Positions 1 to 6,844 of a stretch of 7,448 nucleotides of DNA are shown here, piece by piece. A program made the position numbers and the translations under genes. Where the stretch lies: contig DMKG01000005.1 in assembly GCA_003454415.1 (NCBI GenBank), positions 1,072 to 8,519 of the forward strand, written 5' to 3'. The notes below the pieces were generated by a model. It was not told the origin of the DNA, did no database searches, and saw only the letters and a program-made list of their open reading frames with translations. Source of the stretch: Alphaproteobacteria bacterium (GTDB taxonomy: Bacteria; Pseudomonadota; Alphaproteobacteria; UBA11222). Positions within the stretch are counted from its first letter, which is position 1, and every line of letters starts with the position of its first letter.

Positions 1-436
1 ACACCCGCAGACGTATCGGGACAAGCGTGGCGCCCGGAAATGGCAGCACGCTGATATCGGCATAACCGGCAAACACCCGCACGTCACGCAGAAAGGGTGG
101 GATACTGCCCGGCCGCACCTGACGCCCGCCAAGCCATAACGTCCAGTTGTTCGGGTCCGTGTAAATCAGGGCGGACAGATGCAGACGGCTGACCGACCAC
201 AAGGGCCTGGAATCGGCAACAGGCCTCGCCTCGCCTGGCGCGCCTTGTTGTTCTTCATCCCCGGGGCGAACGGCAAGCGCGCGTTCGATGGCCTGGCGTT
301 CAGAACCGGAAAACAGCAGAGATCCACTGAAAACAGGCTCAGCTTCTTTCGCCATGACCTGATGCACCGGCGAACGCAGGAGCGGGAATGCGAACAGGAT
401 CAGCAGAATTGCCGCGCATCTCTTTTTCATGATCAT
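1..436 (-). CDS. Exported MshK/GspB/PilP-like periplasmic protein (3' end missing)
   Basis: An open minus-strand frame starts at 436 and runs off the left edge after 145 complete codons. The N-terminus (MIMKKRCAAILLILFAFPLL) is a clear Sec signal peptide, with a KKR n-region and a hydrophobic core. Cleavage is plausible after VMA at about residue 29. A low-complexity linker rich in Glu, Gln, Gly and Pro follows (about 55-78). Next comes a small beta-rich segment (about 82-145) with the pattern LHLSALIYTDPNNWTLWLGG, then RQVRPGS, then alternating hydrophobics. That pattern, 'L.a.i....W.lwlnG..v..g', is what MshK, GspB and PilP/GspC-like secretin-connecting proteins look like, so a periplasmic link between the inner-membrane complex and a secretin is likely. 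The family is inferred from pattern and position only. The start ATG overlaps the preceding stop in an ATGA, which suggests coupled translation; ATG at 430 is an alternative. The gene is easy to miss because it has no stop inside the window. Confidence 0.8.
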   Translation of the reverse strand, partial: MIMKKRCAAILLILFAFPLLRSPVHQVMAKEAEPVFSGSLLFSGSERQAIERALAVRPGDEEQQGAPGEARPVADSRPLWSVSRLHLSALIYTDPNNWTLWLGGRQVRPGSIPPFLRDVRVFAGYADISVLPFPGATLVPIRLRV

Positions 437-1083
437 GGCGCCGCATCTGCGCTGCTGTCGTGCAGCGAACGCCATGAGACCTCCACTTCACCGCTGACCA
501 GCGCGGCGGCTTCGCCCCGGCTGATGCGCAAAAGCATCTGCGGACCGGGTGAGGCCAGTTTGGAGATTTCCACCGATCTAACCGTAATATGCCCCGGCAT
601 CTCCTGCATCAGGCCGGTAATGAACCCTTTCAGGTCGCTATCAAGAAAGCCGCGCAGACTCAGAGAGATTTTTGATTCGCCCAATTCCAGCTCACTGCTG
701 TCCTGCTGGCGGGCGATATTCACGACGGAAACCGGATCGATCTGATAATCCAGCGAGGAAATTCTGTATCTGCGCCGCAGATCCTCCAGAATCCGTGCGG
801 CAGCCAGACGGTTCTGCATGCCCAGAAAACCCTCCCGCTGGTATTGCGCATATCTTTCCCTGCCGATCTCGTTTCTTTCTTTCTGCGCCATCACCTCGCG
901 CATGCGGACCTCGAGATCGTCGATCGAGCTCTGTGCGTCCTGCGCTGACTGCTGATAACCGGTAATCTGCGGCAGCAGATAACCAAAAATCCCTGCCGAA
1001 ACAGTGAGAAACGCCCCAAGCGTCAGGATGAAACGGTTGCGCCGCCTCTGTATTCTCTCCATAGCGGCTGCGTTGCCGGTCAT
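433..1083 (-). CDS. PilO/GspM/MshJ-like inner-membrane alignment protein
   Basis: A 216-residue bitopic membrane protein. A basic cytoplasmic head (residues 9-17, ERIQRRRNR) is followed by one transmembrane helix (about 18-38), a charged coiled-coil-like helix (about 45-80) and a mixed alpha/beta periplasmic domain (about 95-205). Size and layout match PilO of type IV pili, GspM of type II secretion and MshJ of MSHA pili. These pair with the PilN/GspL subunit and align the platform with the secretin. The direct evidence is topology and operon position, because these families are poorly conserved in sequence. The start ATG overlaps the TGA of the upstream gene (ATGA, 1080-1083) and the stop overlaps the next start in the same way, so translation is probably coupled in both directions. 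No good Shine-Dalgarno precedes the start. Met8 is an alternative start but would break the overlap. Confidence 0.8.
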   Translation of the reverse strand: MTGNAAAMERIQRRRNRFILTLGAFLTVSAGIFGYLLPQITGYQQSAQDAQSSIDDLEVRMREVMAQKERNEIGRERYAQYQREGFLGMQNRLAAARILEDLRRRYRISSLDYQIDPVSVVNIARQQDSSELELGESKISLSLRGFLDSDLKGFITGLMQEMPGHITVRSVEISKLASPGPQMLLRISRGEAAALVSGEVEVSWRSLHDSSADAAP

Positions 1084-2708
1084 TTCAGTTTGCCATTCAG
1101 TTCTATTTCGGCGCTTTCCATATTGCCGGCCGAGGCGAGAAGATTCTCGCCGGATTTCACCGCCAGCGTATCGCCGGGCAGGATCTGCAAAGGCTGCCGC
1201 CGGATGCTGACGCGCATATCAGGCAACGCCTTGCGTAAAGCCTCCGCCAGGCGTTCCGTTTCCGATATGGCCGGTAACGCCTTCACGAATCCGGACAAGT
1301 CAACCGACAGTATAATCTTTCCGTTCACGGACTCATTCCCTGTGCGCTCCTGGCCGGATGCGGCATATGGGTTCCCCTCCACCAGGGAAACGGGGCGCGG
1401 CTCCACGGCGATGCTGACAGCGCGAAGCCGCACATTTTCCGGCAGGGCTTCTTCAATCGCCTGGTAAGTCGCATCGAAATCTATGTTTCCCGCCTCTAAT
1501 TGACGTCTCAGATCGAGCACATCCCTTATGCGCGCCATGGCGACTGGCCCGTTGTCCAGAGTGCTGACCTGCTGATCATAAACCTGCTGCATCTCCTCTC
1601 TTGCACTCTCTACTGCATGATATGCGGTTTTCGCATCCTGCAATTCCAAACCCAATATACCGGCATAGATCAGACCGGCGGCCGATATGGCCGCCAGCAG
1701 ACGGGTCGCCCATGATTGCCCGACCGCCAGCATCCGCTCGCGGCGCTTTGGCGGCGCCATGACGGAAAGCGGGGAAAAAATCTGGCTGCTGCCCCAGGCT
1801 GCGTGTAACAAATCCGCAAAGTGCCCGCTATCATCCTGTGCGCCTGTCAGACCTGCCTGCCGTTCGGCAGCCTGCGGCGCTATAACGCGCAACCGCTGCA
1901 CCGGCGGTTGCGCCCGGACGATAGCTGAACCCACATCCTCGCGGCCTATGAAAACCGCATCTATTCCCTGTGCGCGATCGAATCCAAGCCGGGTGATGTA
2001 ATCTATGGTGGCGCCAACTTCATTGCGCAGCAATTCAGCAATTTCATCAAGCTTATCGAGGGTATCGGGGGCAGGCGTCATTCTGGTGATGGCCAGCTTG
2101 TGATCGCGTGTGACGATCTGGCGGAACCCGCCAGTGCGTTGCTGTGAGATCAGCATTCGCCATTCGCCTTGCGCCGCTCCGGCCTGATGCTTATGCTCCG
2201 TCAGGCATTTCAGCAGACTGACGGATTCCGCAGGCAGCAAGCGCATGTCGCTCACGGGATTGGAGATTTCTTCCAGGAGCTTCATCCATGAGGTGAGATC
2301 AGGCGACGGATTGAGCGAGGCGAAAAGATACGCAATTCCGCGCTGATCCCCGGGGGTGGGCCCCAGCCTGACGCCGCCCCTCATCTCAACGCCGGGAAAT
2401 ATCGTCTCCAGTTTGCGGGCAAGGATCTTCGAACGGTCGAACAGGCTCACGGCTGGGACCCTTTCCTGGCGATAGGATTGGCCCAATACATCATACAGAA
2501 CCAGGATAGGCAGATCGGGTGCGGCCGCGAAAATCACCTTTGCGCGCCGCAGGTTTTCATCCTCGGCGGCATCAAGATAATGATGCGCCTGCACCGTGTT
2601 TCCGGAAAGCCTGGCGATCATCGCGCCCTTGTCGCCAATGAGCAGCACAAAACGTTTCGACGCCATCAGCCCTCTGGCGAGATTTTTCATTTCATGCAAC
2701 AACGGCAT
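1080..2708 (-). CDS. PilM/PilN- or GspL-like bitopic assembly protein
   Basis: This 542-residue protein appears to combine a PilM-like cytoplasmic part and a PilN-like membrane/periplasmic part in one chain, as GspL does. Residues about 18-310 are soluble, with alternating beta and helix segments (for example KRFVLLIGDKGAMIARLSG near the start), compatible with an actin-like fold. I do not see a convincing nucleotide-binding signature. A basic stretch (KRRER, 321-325) precedes one transmembrane helix (about 336-354), then a coiled coil (about 355-385) and a periplasmic alpha/beta domain (about 405-515). Such proteins hold the assembly ATPase at the membrane and pair with PilO/GspM through their periplasmic domains. 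The motifs YDVLGQSYRQERVP (72-85) and LFDRSKILARKLETIFPG (89-106) look like conserved blocks of a subfamily I cannot name. The gene lies 9 nt after the gspF stop. The start is uncertain: the GGGAG upstream sits only 1 nt from the ATG, so Met7 or Met15 are possible. Confidence 0.78.
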   Translation of the reverse strand: MPLLHEMKNLARGLMASKRFVLLIGDKGAMIARLSGNTVQAHHYLDAAEDENLRRAKVIFAAAPDLPILVLYDVLGQSYRQERVPAVSLFDRSKILARKLETIFPGVEMRGGVRLGPTPGDQRGIAYLFASLNPSPDLTSWMKLLEEISNPVSDMRLLPAESVSLLKCLTEHKHQAGAAQGEWRMLISQQRTGGFRQIVTRDHKLAITRMTPAPDTLDKLDEIAELLRNEVGATIDYITRLGFDRAQGIDAVFIGREDVGSAIVRAQPPVQRLRVIAPQAAERQAGLTGAQDDSGHFADLLHAAWGSSQIFSPLSVMAPPKRRERMLAVGQSWATRLLAAISAAGLIYAGILGLELQDAKTAYHAVESAREEMQQVYDQQVSTLDNGPVAMARIRDVLDLRRQLEAGNIDFDATYQAIEEALPENVRLRAVSIAVEPRPVSLVEGNPYAASGQERTGNESVNGKIILSVDLSGFVKALPAISETERLAEALRKALPDMRVSIRRQPLQILPGDTLAVKSGENLLASAGNMESAEIELNGKLK

Positions 2709-2717
2709 GCTCCCGCC

Positions 2718-3923
2718 CTATTGTATGGCGCCCAGGCTGTCATAGACGGGGCCGAAAACGGCAATGGCGATCCAGGCCATGATCCCACCCATGATTACCG
2801 TCAGCGCCGGTTCTATCAGGGCAATCAGTCCCTGCACCGATTCGTCCACGTCACGGTTATATATTTCCGCAACATTGTTCAAAGAATCCGACATATTGCC
2901 GGAATCCTCTCCCACCTTGATCATGCGCAGCACGAGCGGGGGAAATTCGCCGGACGACCGCATGGCCGCGGCAAGGCTCATTCCGGATTGAACGCCTTCG
3001 CGCACAAGCGAAAGCGCTTCGGATAACGCCAGGTTATTAACCAGACGTTTTGAAGCCTCCAGACAACCCAGCAGGTCGATCCCGCTGCGGAACATGGTGG
3101 AGAACATATAGGCGAACCGCGCCAGGGCGATCTTTTTCAGAACCTGCCCGATGACCGGCAGGCGCAACAGATAATAATCCGTCGTATAACGGAACTCCTG
3201 GCTTGTGCGGCGGCCAGCGGCGATCCCGGCTATGGCGGCAATGGCCAGCAGGGGAAGCATATACCAGTAGTCGCGTATGGCGTTGGAAGCCACGATCAGC
3301 GCCTTGGTCATGAAGGGAAGCTCGGTCCCGTTGGACAAAAGCAATTGCGTGATCTGCGGCACCACGAAACTCATCATGAAAATAACGACGCCGGTAACGG
3401 TTACCGCAAGAATAGCGGGATAGCGCGTCGCTTTCTTGACCTTTACCGCCATATCATCAGCCCATTTCAGATGGCTGGTGACAAGCGCAAACGCCTCAGC
3501 CATCTGTCCGGTCTGTTCTCCTGCTGAAATCAGGGAATGAAAAATATTTCCGAATATTTTCGGATGTCCGGCAAAGGCCGTGCTGAGGGCCGCTCCATCA
3601 TTCACCTCACGGTGTATCTGTGTCAGCACATCGCGTAATCCTGGCGTCTGCGTCGCATCACGCACCTCGGCAAGGCTTTCGAGCAGAGGAATTCCCGCGC
3701 GTTGAAGCTGTTCGAAATGTATGCTCATCTGGATCAAATCGCGTCCCTTTGGCCGTGACTGAAACAGCTTCATCACACGCTGTTCGGAAATATCCCGGAA
3801 TTCGATCAGATCCAGGCCGGCCGCCTGCAGCAGACCGTTCAAATCCTGTTCATTTGCCGCGAATACCGCTCCGCGGATGGTCCTTCCGTTCTGATTTATG
3901 GCGCGGTAGCGGTAATCAGGCAT
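2718..3923 (-). CDS. gspF: GspF/PilC/MshG-family inner-membrane platform protein
   Basis: A 401-residue protein of normal length for the family, carrying two repeats of the T2SSF domain (about residues 66-188 and 268-390). The paired motifs GEQTGQMAEAF (135-145) and GEDSGNMSDSL (338-348) occupy equivalent places in the two repeats and are a strong family mark. Three hydrophobic segments (about 167-187, 220-236 and 369-389) give the expected polytopic membrane layout. The N-terminus (MPDYRYRAINQNGRTIRGAV) is the usual opening of GspF/PilC proteins, which fixes the start. The protein is the platform on which the assembly ATPase acts, moving pilin or pseudopilin subunits from the membrane into the fibre. 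It starts 6 nt after the gspE stop with only a weak ribosome site, so translation is probably coupled. Sequence alone cannot tell a pilus role from a secretion role. Confidence 0.95.
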   Translation of the reverse strand: MPDYRYRAINQNGRTIRGAVFAANEQDLNGLLQAAGLDLIEFRDISEQRVMKLFQSRPKGRDLIQMSIHFEQLQRAGIPLLESLAEVRDATQTPGLRDVLTQIHREVNDGAALSTAFAGHPKIFGNIFHSLISAGEQTGQMAEAFALVTSHLKWADDMAVKVKKATRYPAILAVTVTGVVIFMMSFVVPQITQLLLSNGTELPFMTKALIVASNAIRDYWYMLPLLAIAAIAGIAAGRRTSQEFRYTTDYYLLRLPVIGQVLKKIALARFAYMFSTMFRSGIDLLGCLEASKRLVNNLALSEALSLVREGVQSGMSLAAAMRSSGEFPPLVLRMIKVGEDSGNMSDSLNNVAEIYNRDVDESVQGLIALIEPALTVIMGGIMAWIAIAVFGPVYDSLGAIQ

Positions 3924-3929
3924 GACGCT

Positions 3930-5780
3930 TCACATGCGGGCGGTCAGATCGGCGGCGCGCACAAGGGAAGCGAGGGAAATGCTGCCATCGCGCACCCGCT
4001 CGATTCCATCCTGCGCGAGACTGCGTTGGCCATTTTCACGAAGATGGGCGCGCATGGCGGTGCGGGTCGCGCGCGTGGCGATCAATTCATCCAGCTCTTC
4101 ATCGACGTAAATGACTTCGGCTATGGCGGTGCGCCCTTTGATCCCGCTGTGGTGGCATGCCTCGCAACCTGGCGCTTCCCATATTTGCGGCGGCGCGTCC
4201 GCTTCAGTTTCCAGTAAGAGGCATTCATCGGCCGTAGCAGGTCGCGGCCTCTTGCAGGAGGCGCAGTTGAGCCCAACCAGGCGCTGGGCGAATACGCCAA
4301 TGATATTGCCCGAAAGCATGGCCGGCTCCAGGCCAAGATCATAAAGACGCGGCAATGCGCCCAGCGCGTCATTCGTGTGCAGCGTGGTGAACACCTGGTG
4401 TCCGGTCATGGCGGCGCGCAGCGCCATCTGTGCAGTTTCACTGTCACGCACCTCGCCGATAAAGATGATGTCAGGATCCTGACGCAGTATATTGCGGATG
4501 CCTTCACCAAAGGTTAAGCCCTGGTTTTCCCGGATCTGGGTTTGCCGCACCATCGGCAGTTCGTATTCCACAGGGTCTTCAAGGGTCATGATATTGACAT
4601 TGGGATTGCTGATAGCCGACAGCATGGCGTAAAGCGTGGTCGTCTTGCCGCTGCCGGTCGGGCCGGTCACGATGATGATGCCTTCGGGGCGTTTCAGAAT
4701 CCTGTCTATCTGGCGGCGATTGACGCCGGAAAATCCAAGCTGGTCCAGCGTAACTACGGCCTTCGCCTTGTCCAGAATACGCAGGACGATATTCTCACCC
4801 CCGGTGGTAGGCATGACCGAAACGCGAAAATCGATCTCCCGGTTGCCAATGCGCATGGAAAGGCGCCCGTCCTGGGGGTGCAGACGGTCAGCGATATTCA
4901 TTCCACTGATGATCTTGAGCCGGTGCGACATGGCCGACCAATGCTCCTTGTGAATGGTGCGCACCTGCTGCAATCGCCCATCCAGCCGGTAGCGCAGACG
5001 CACAAAAAGCTCTTCCGGTTCAAAATGAATATCCGAGGCGCCAAGCTTTACCGCGTCCAGCATCAGCGCATCCACCAGACGAACCAGAGGGTGGGTGTAC
5101 CCTTCACGCGCTGCAGGCGCGGTTACGTCATATTCGCCGGTTTCAAGTTCGCGCAGGATGCCGCTGACCGACATGTCATAACCAAAATTGCGGTCGATAG
5201 CATTGATGATGTCGTCTTCCGGACATACGCGCGGCTCGATCTGCACCCCCCGCGGCAGATAACGCCGTAACTGATCCATCGCCAGCACGTCAAACGGATC
5301 CGCCATGGCGATTACAGCCTTTTCATCGCTGATGGAAACCGGCAGCAGACGGTATTGCAGGGCCACATTGCGCGGCACCCGTTTGACGGCTTCCGGGTCA
5401 ATCAGCGCATCGCGAATATTTAAGGATTCATGTCCGGTCGATTCCGCCAGCAGGCGAGTCAGCATTTCATCCGTGATAAAACCCAATTCCACCAGAATGT
5501 TGCCAACCATCTTTTCCGGCGCCCGGGCCTTTTCGCGTAAGGCGACATCAAGCTGATCCTGCGTGATGGCGCCAAGCTGCAACAGCCGGTCACCCATACG
5601 CGCCTTAGGCGCGCCATTAGCGTTACGCGGTGTTTGCGGGCCGGATGGCGCGGCCGTCTGGAGAGGGGCCGGCGCTTCTTTCGCTGCGCTTGAATTGCGC
5701 TGGCCAACGCCACGCGGATCGTCCAGTTCAAGGCCGGACGTGTCCGTCTGGGAGGGGTTTCCAGGCTGTTTATCTGTCAT
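3930..5780 (-). CDS. gspE: GspE/PilB/MshE-family assembly ATPase
   Basis: A 616-residue cytoplasmic hexameric ATPase that powers fibre assembly. Residues 1-60 are Pro/Ala/Gln-rich and probably disordered. Residues 61-114 match a tandem MshEN-type motif (RMGDRLLQLG..., then MVGNILVELG...), the N-terminal domain that binds cyclic di-GMP in MshE. The rest of the N-domain runs to about 200. The N2 domain carries SDIHFEP (249-255). The ATPase core has Walker A GPTGSGKT (373-380), an Asp box around LEDPVEYEL (400-408), Walker B DPDIIFIGEVRD (435-446) and a His box MTGHQVFTTLHTND (458-471). Four cysteines (506, 509, 539, 542) form the CX2CX29CX2C zinc site found in GspE/PilB and usually absent from PilT retraction ATPases. 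No key residue is missing from the catalytic core. The start is supported by AAGGTGG 9 nt upstream. This is the first complete gene of the operon. The choice among gspE, pilB and mshE is open; operon order favours mshE-like. Confidence 0.96.
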   Translation of the reverse strand: MTDKQPGNPSQTDTSGLELDDPRGVGQRNSSAAKEAPAPLQTAAPSGPQTPRNANGAPKARMGDRLLQLGAITQDQLDVALREKARAPEKMVGNILVELGFITDEMLTRLLAESTGHESLNIRDALIDPEAVKRVPRNVALQYRLLPVSISDEKAVIAMADPFDVLAMDQLRRYLPRGVQIEPRVCPEDDIINAIDRNFGYDMSVSGILRELETGEYDVTAPAAREGYTHPLVRLVDALMLDAVKLGASDIHFEPEELFVRLRYRLDGRLQQVRTIHKEHWSAMSHRLKIISGMNIADRLHPQDGRLSMRIGNREIDFRVSVMPTTGGENIVLRILDKAKAVVTLDQLGFSGVNRRQIDRILKRPEGIIIVTGPTGSGKTTTLYAMLSAISNPNVNIMTLEDPVEYELPMVRQTQIRENQGLTFGEGIRNILRQDPDIIFIGEVRDSETAQMALRAAMTGHQVFTTLHTNDALGALPRLYDLGLEPAMLSGNIIGVFAQRLVGLNCASCKRPRPATADECLLLETEADAPPQIWEAPGCEACHHSGIKGRTAIAEVIYVDEELDELIATRATRTAMRAHLRENGQRSLAQDGIERVRDGSISLASLVRAADLTARM

Positions 5781-5789
5781 CGTTCATAA

Positions 5790-5796
5790 CCACCTT
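5790..5796 (-). promoter_or_regulatory. Shine-Dalgarno of the assembly ATPase gene
   Basis: On the minus strand AAGGTGG lies 9 nt before the ATG at 5780. This is the strongest ribosome site in the operon and decides the ATPase start. A nearer ATG at 5787 is out of frame and hits TAA after five codons. The stop codon of the upstream reading frame (5800-5798) lies immediately before this site. Confidence 0.8.
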
Positions 5797-5797
5797 C

Positions 5798-5878
5798 TCA
5801 TCTTCTGCCGCCACCGCTACCGCCACCGCTACCGCCGCCGCTACCGCCTCCGCCACCACTACCGCCGCCACCACTGCC
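5798..5878 (-). CDS. C-terminal Gly/Ser-rich tail of an upstream gene (5' part lost)
   Basis: On the minus strand, in the frame closed by TGA at 5800-5798, 26 codons read as runs of three to five glycines separated by single serines, ending GGGSGGGRR. Glycine codons alternate GGT and GGC, and serines are AGT or AGC, as in a real Gly/Ser repeat. The stop is 17 nt before the ATPase start and directly before its Shine-Dalgarno, which is normal operon spacing. I infer the 3' end of the gene preceding the ATPase in the same operon, with its body replaced by unrelated DNA at the junction. The product cannot be named. It is not a GlyGly-CTERM sorting signal, because no hydrophobic helix follows the glycines. 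The frame stays formally open further upstream, but only as antisense of the BTAD gene. Confidence 0.5.
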   Translation of the reverse strand, partial: GSGGGGSGGGGGSGGGSGGGSGGGRR

Positions 5879-5935
5879 ACCGCCGCCACCTCCGCCGCCA
5901 CCGCCGACGCCACCGACGACGCCACCGCCGCCGCC
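5807..5935. repeat. Low-complexity GCC/ACC-rich repeat at the block boundary
   Basis: About 130 bases composed almost only of degenerate trinucleotides GCC, ACC, GCT, ACT and a few GAC on the plus strand. The left part (to about 5878) shows the regular spacing of a Gly/Ser-coding tail on the minus strand. The right part (from about 5903) reads ADATDDATAAAG on the plus strand and runs smoothly into the BTAD domain. The middle is too uniform to assign. Such sequence offers microhomology for assembly or PCR chimeras, and for slippage. Confidence 0.85.
5876..5905. other. Probable chimeric junction between two genomes
   Basis: Left of this zone the codons are mixed at third positions and the genes are a proteobacterial pilus/secretion operon. 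Right of it the third positions are almost all G or C and both genes are actinobacterial in type. Two genes are cut at the same place: the Gly/Ser-tailed gene (minus strand) has lost its 5' part and the BTAD regulator (plus strand) has lost its N-terminus. No transposase, integrase, att site or terminal repeat accompanies the switch. The last regular Gly/Ser serine codon is at 5875-5873 and the first plausible BTAD-side residues begin near 5903, which sets the limits given. An in vivo fusion is possible but much less likely. Confidence 0.75.
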
Positions 5936-6343
5936 GGGTTGCTCGCCCAAGCCTTGTCCCTCGTCCGGGGCGAGCCGTTCACCGGCGTCGGCCTCGATTA
6001 CGCCTGGACCGCCCCGACCCGCACCGCCGTCCAGACCGCCGTCATCGATGTCGCCGACGAGCTCGGCGAGATCCTCCTCGCCGCCGGCGACCTCCGAGGC
6101 GCCGAACGCGCCGCCCGAGCCGGACTGACTGCCGCACCAGGCGAGGAACGCCTCTACCGGCTCCTCATGCGAGCCGCCGCCGCATCAGGATCACGACCAA
6201 TGGTCGACCGGATCTGGCGTGAACTGCGCGACGTCCTCGCCGACCCCGACCACGGCATCGAACCAGAAGGCACCATGAGCCCCGAAACCATCCAACTGTT
6301 CAACCAGCTCACCAGCGAGCCCGCCCGACGCCGCACCGCCTGA
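5903..6343 (+). CDS. BTAD-domain transcriptional regulator, C-terminal fragment
   Basis: The fragment carries most of a bacterial transcriptional activator domain (BTAD), the TPR-like helical domain of SARP/AfsR-type actinobacterial regulators. Visible family blocks are LLAQALSLVRGEPFTGV (from 5939), YAWTAPTRTAVQTAVIDVADEL, LAAGDLRGAERAARAGL and GEERLYRLLMRAAAASG, then the usual closing helix SPETIQLFNQLTSE and the stop at 6341-6343. From 5939 there are 134 residues; a complete protein would have a first BTAD helix and normally a DNA-binding winged-helix or other N-terminal domain. No start codon belongs to this gene here: the frame only stays open leftwards because the repeat and the antisense of the ATPase gene contain no stop. 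The codons are nearly all C- or G-ending, unlike the left block. The 5' limit is set where the repeat first reads plausibly as BTAD sequence and is uncertain by tens of bases. The target genes cannot be guessed. Confidence 0.8.
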   Translation, partial: ADATDDATAAAGLLAQALSLVRGEPFTGVGLDYAWTAPTRTAVQTAVIDVADELGEILLAAGDLRGAERAARAGLTAAPGEERLYRLLMRAAAASGSRPMVDRIWRELRDVLADPDHGIEPEGTMSPETIQLFNQLTSEPARRRTA

Positions 6344-6448
6344 CCCCGACCGCCTCGCCGGCCGCATCGGGGGACGGACGGTGCTGACGCGGACGACAGG
6401 AGGCCCCCGAACTGCCAAGGATCCGACGTGGGCGGTGGAGGTCGCTTC

Positions 6449-6467
6449 GCATCCCTGATAAGGATGC
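6449..6467. terminator. Weak hairpin, possible terminator of the BTAD gene
   Basis: GCATCC, a 7-nt loop (CTGATAA) and GGATGC form a perfect 6-bp stem about 105 nt after the BTAD stop. There is no following T-run. Actinobacterial terminators often lack one, but a stem this short also occurs by chance. Confidence 0.2.
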
Positions 6468-6707
6468 CGGATCTGCACTGCCGCCGTCGAGCCGCACATG
6501 TCCGTTCGGTCCGCTGATAGGACGAGCCTCGACGCTCGGCGGTGACCACGCGATCCGTCGTGATAAGCGGCGATAGCCGGCGCCTTCCTGGGTGAACTCA
6601 CCTCGCGGCTGCGCCGGAGTCAGGCCGTGGTCGGCCCGATTGGGAGTGTGCCGGCGAGTCGACACGGGTCTGCTTGTACACCGTCGGCGTCGTCGGCGCA
6701 GTGGTGA

Positions 6708-6732
6708 GGAGGTAAGCCTCCGAACGGTTCGG
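6708..6732. terminator. Paired short dyads downstream of cysA, possible terminator
   Basis: GGAGG-TAAG-CCTCC (6708-6721) is directly followed by CCGAAC-G-GTTCGG (6720-6732); the two share two bases. On the minus strand they lie about 115-140 nt past the cysA stop. No T-run follows. They could form alternative small hairpins, but both stems are short and support is weak. Confidence 0.2.
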
Positions 6733-6844
6733 CAAATGAGTGAGATGCGGGGCGGGTGAACCAGTGGCATAGGGATCGGCCGTCTACGGCGTGGCCGGGG
6801 CGGAGGGCGACGGAAGGCCCGCTTCGTACCACCACTTCGCCCAC

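Larger units (their letters stand above)
6344..6844. other. Gene-free stretch between convergent genes
   Basis: About 500 nt between the stop of the BTAD regulator and the stop of cysA. Open frames here are arginine-, proline- or serine-rich readings of high-GC DNA with no domain resemblance or ribosome site, so I call no gene. I found no tRNA-like fold and no T-tract terminator. The only structures seen are short dyads: GCATCC/GGATGC (6449-6467), GGAGG/CCTCC (6708-6721), CCGAAC/GTTCGG (6720-6732), and a 10-bp inverted pair at 6727-6736 and 6859-6868. A decayed gene or strain-specific spacer is possible. Confidence 0.6.

Noticed and set aside
4542..5270. A 242-codon plus-strand frame opposite the ATPase gene
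   Set aside because: It is antisense to the conserved catalytic and N-terminal domains of the ATPase, is His/Gln-rich and matches no family. It is a shadow frame.
5807..5935. CRISPR array or regulatory tandem repeat
   Set aside because: The units are degenerate trinucleotides without spacers or a constant long repeat. Protein-coding low complexity explains them.
5770..5982. Ala/Val-rich 70-codon minus-strand frame across the repeat
   Set aside because: It is an out-of-frame reading of the repeat that overlaps the ATPase start. The Gly/Ser frame with its stop before the ribosome site explains the minus strand better.
5630..6343. A 237-codon plus-strand frame that would make a single protein ending in a BTAD domain
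   Set aside because: Its first part is antisense to the well-supported ATPase gene and its middle is the Ala/Thr reading of the repeat. Only the part from about 5903 is real. The fusion is a product of the junction.
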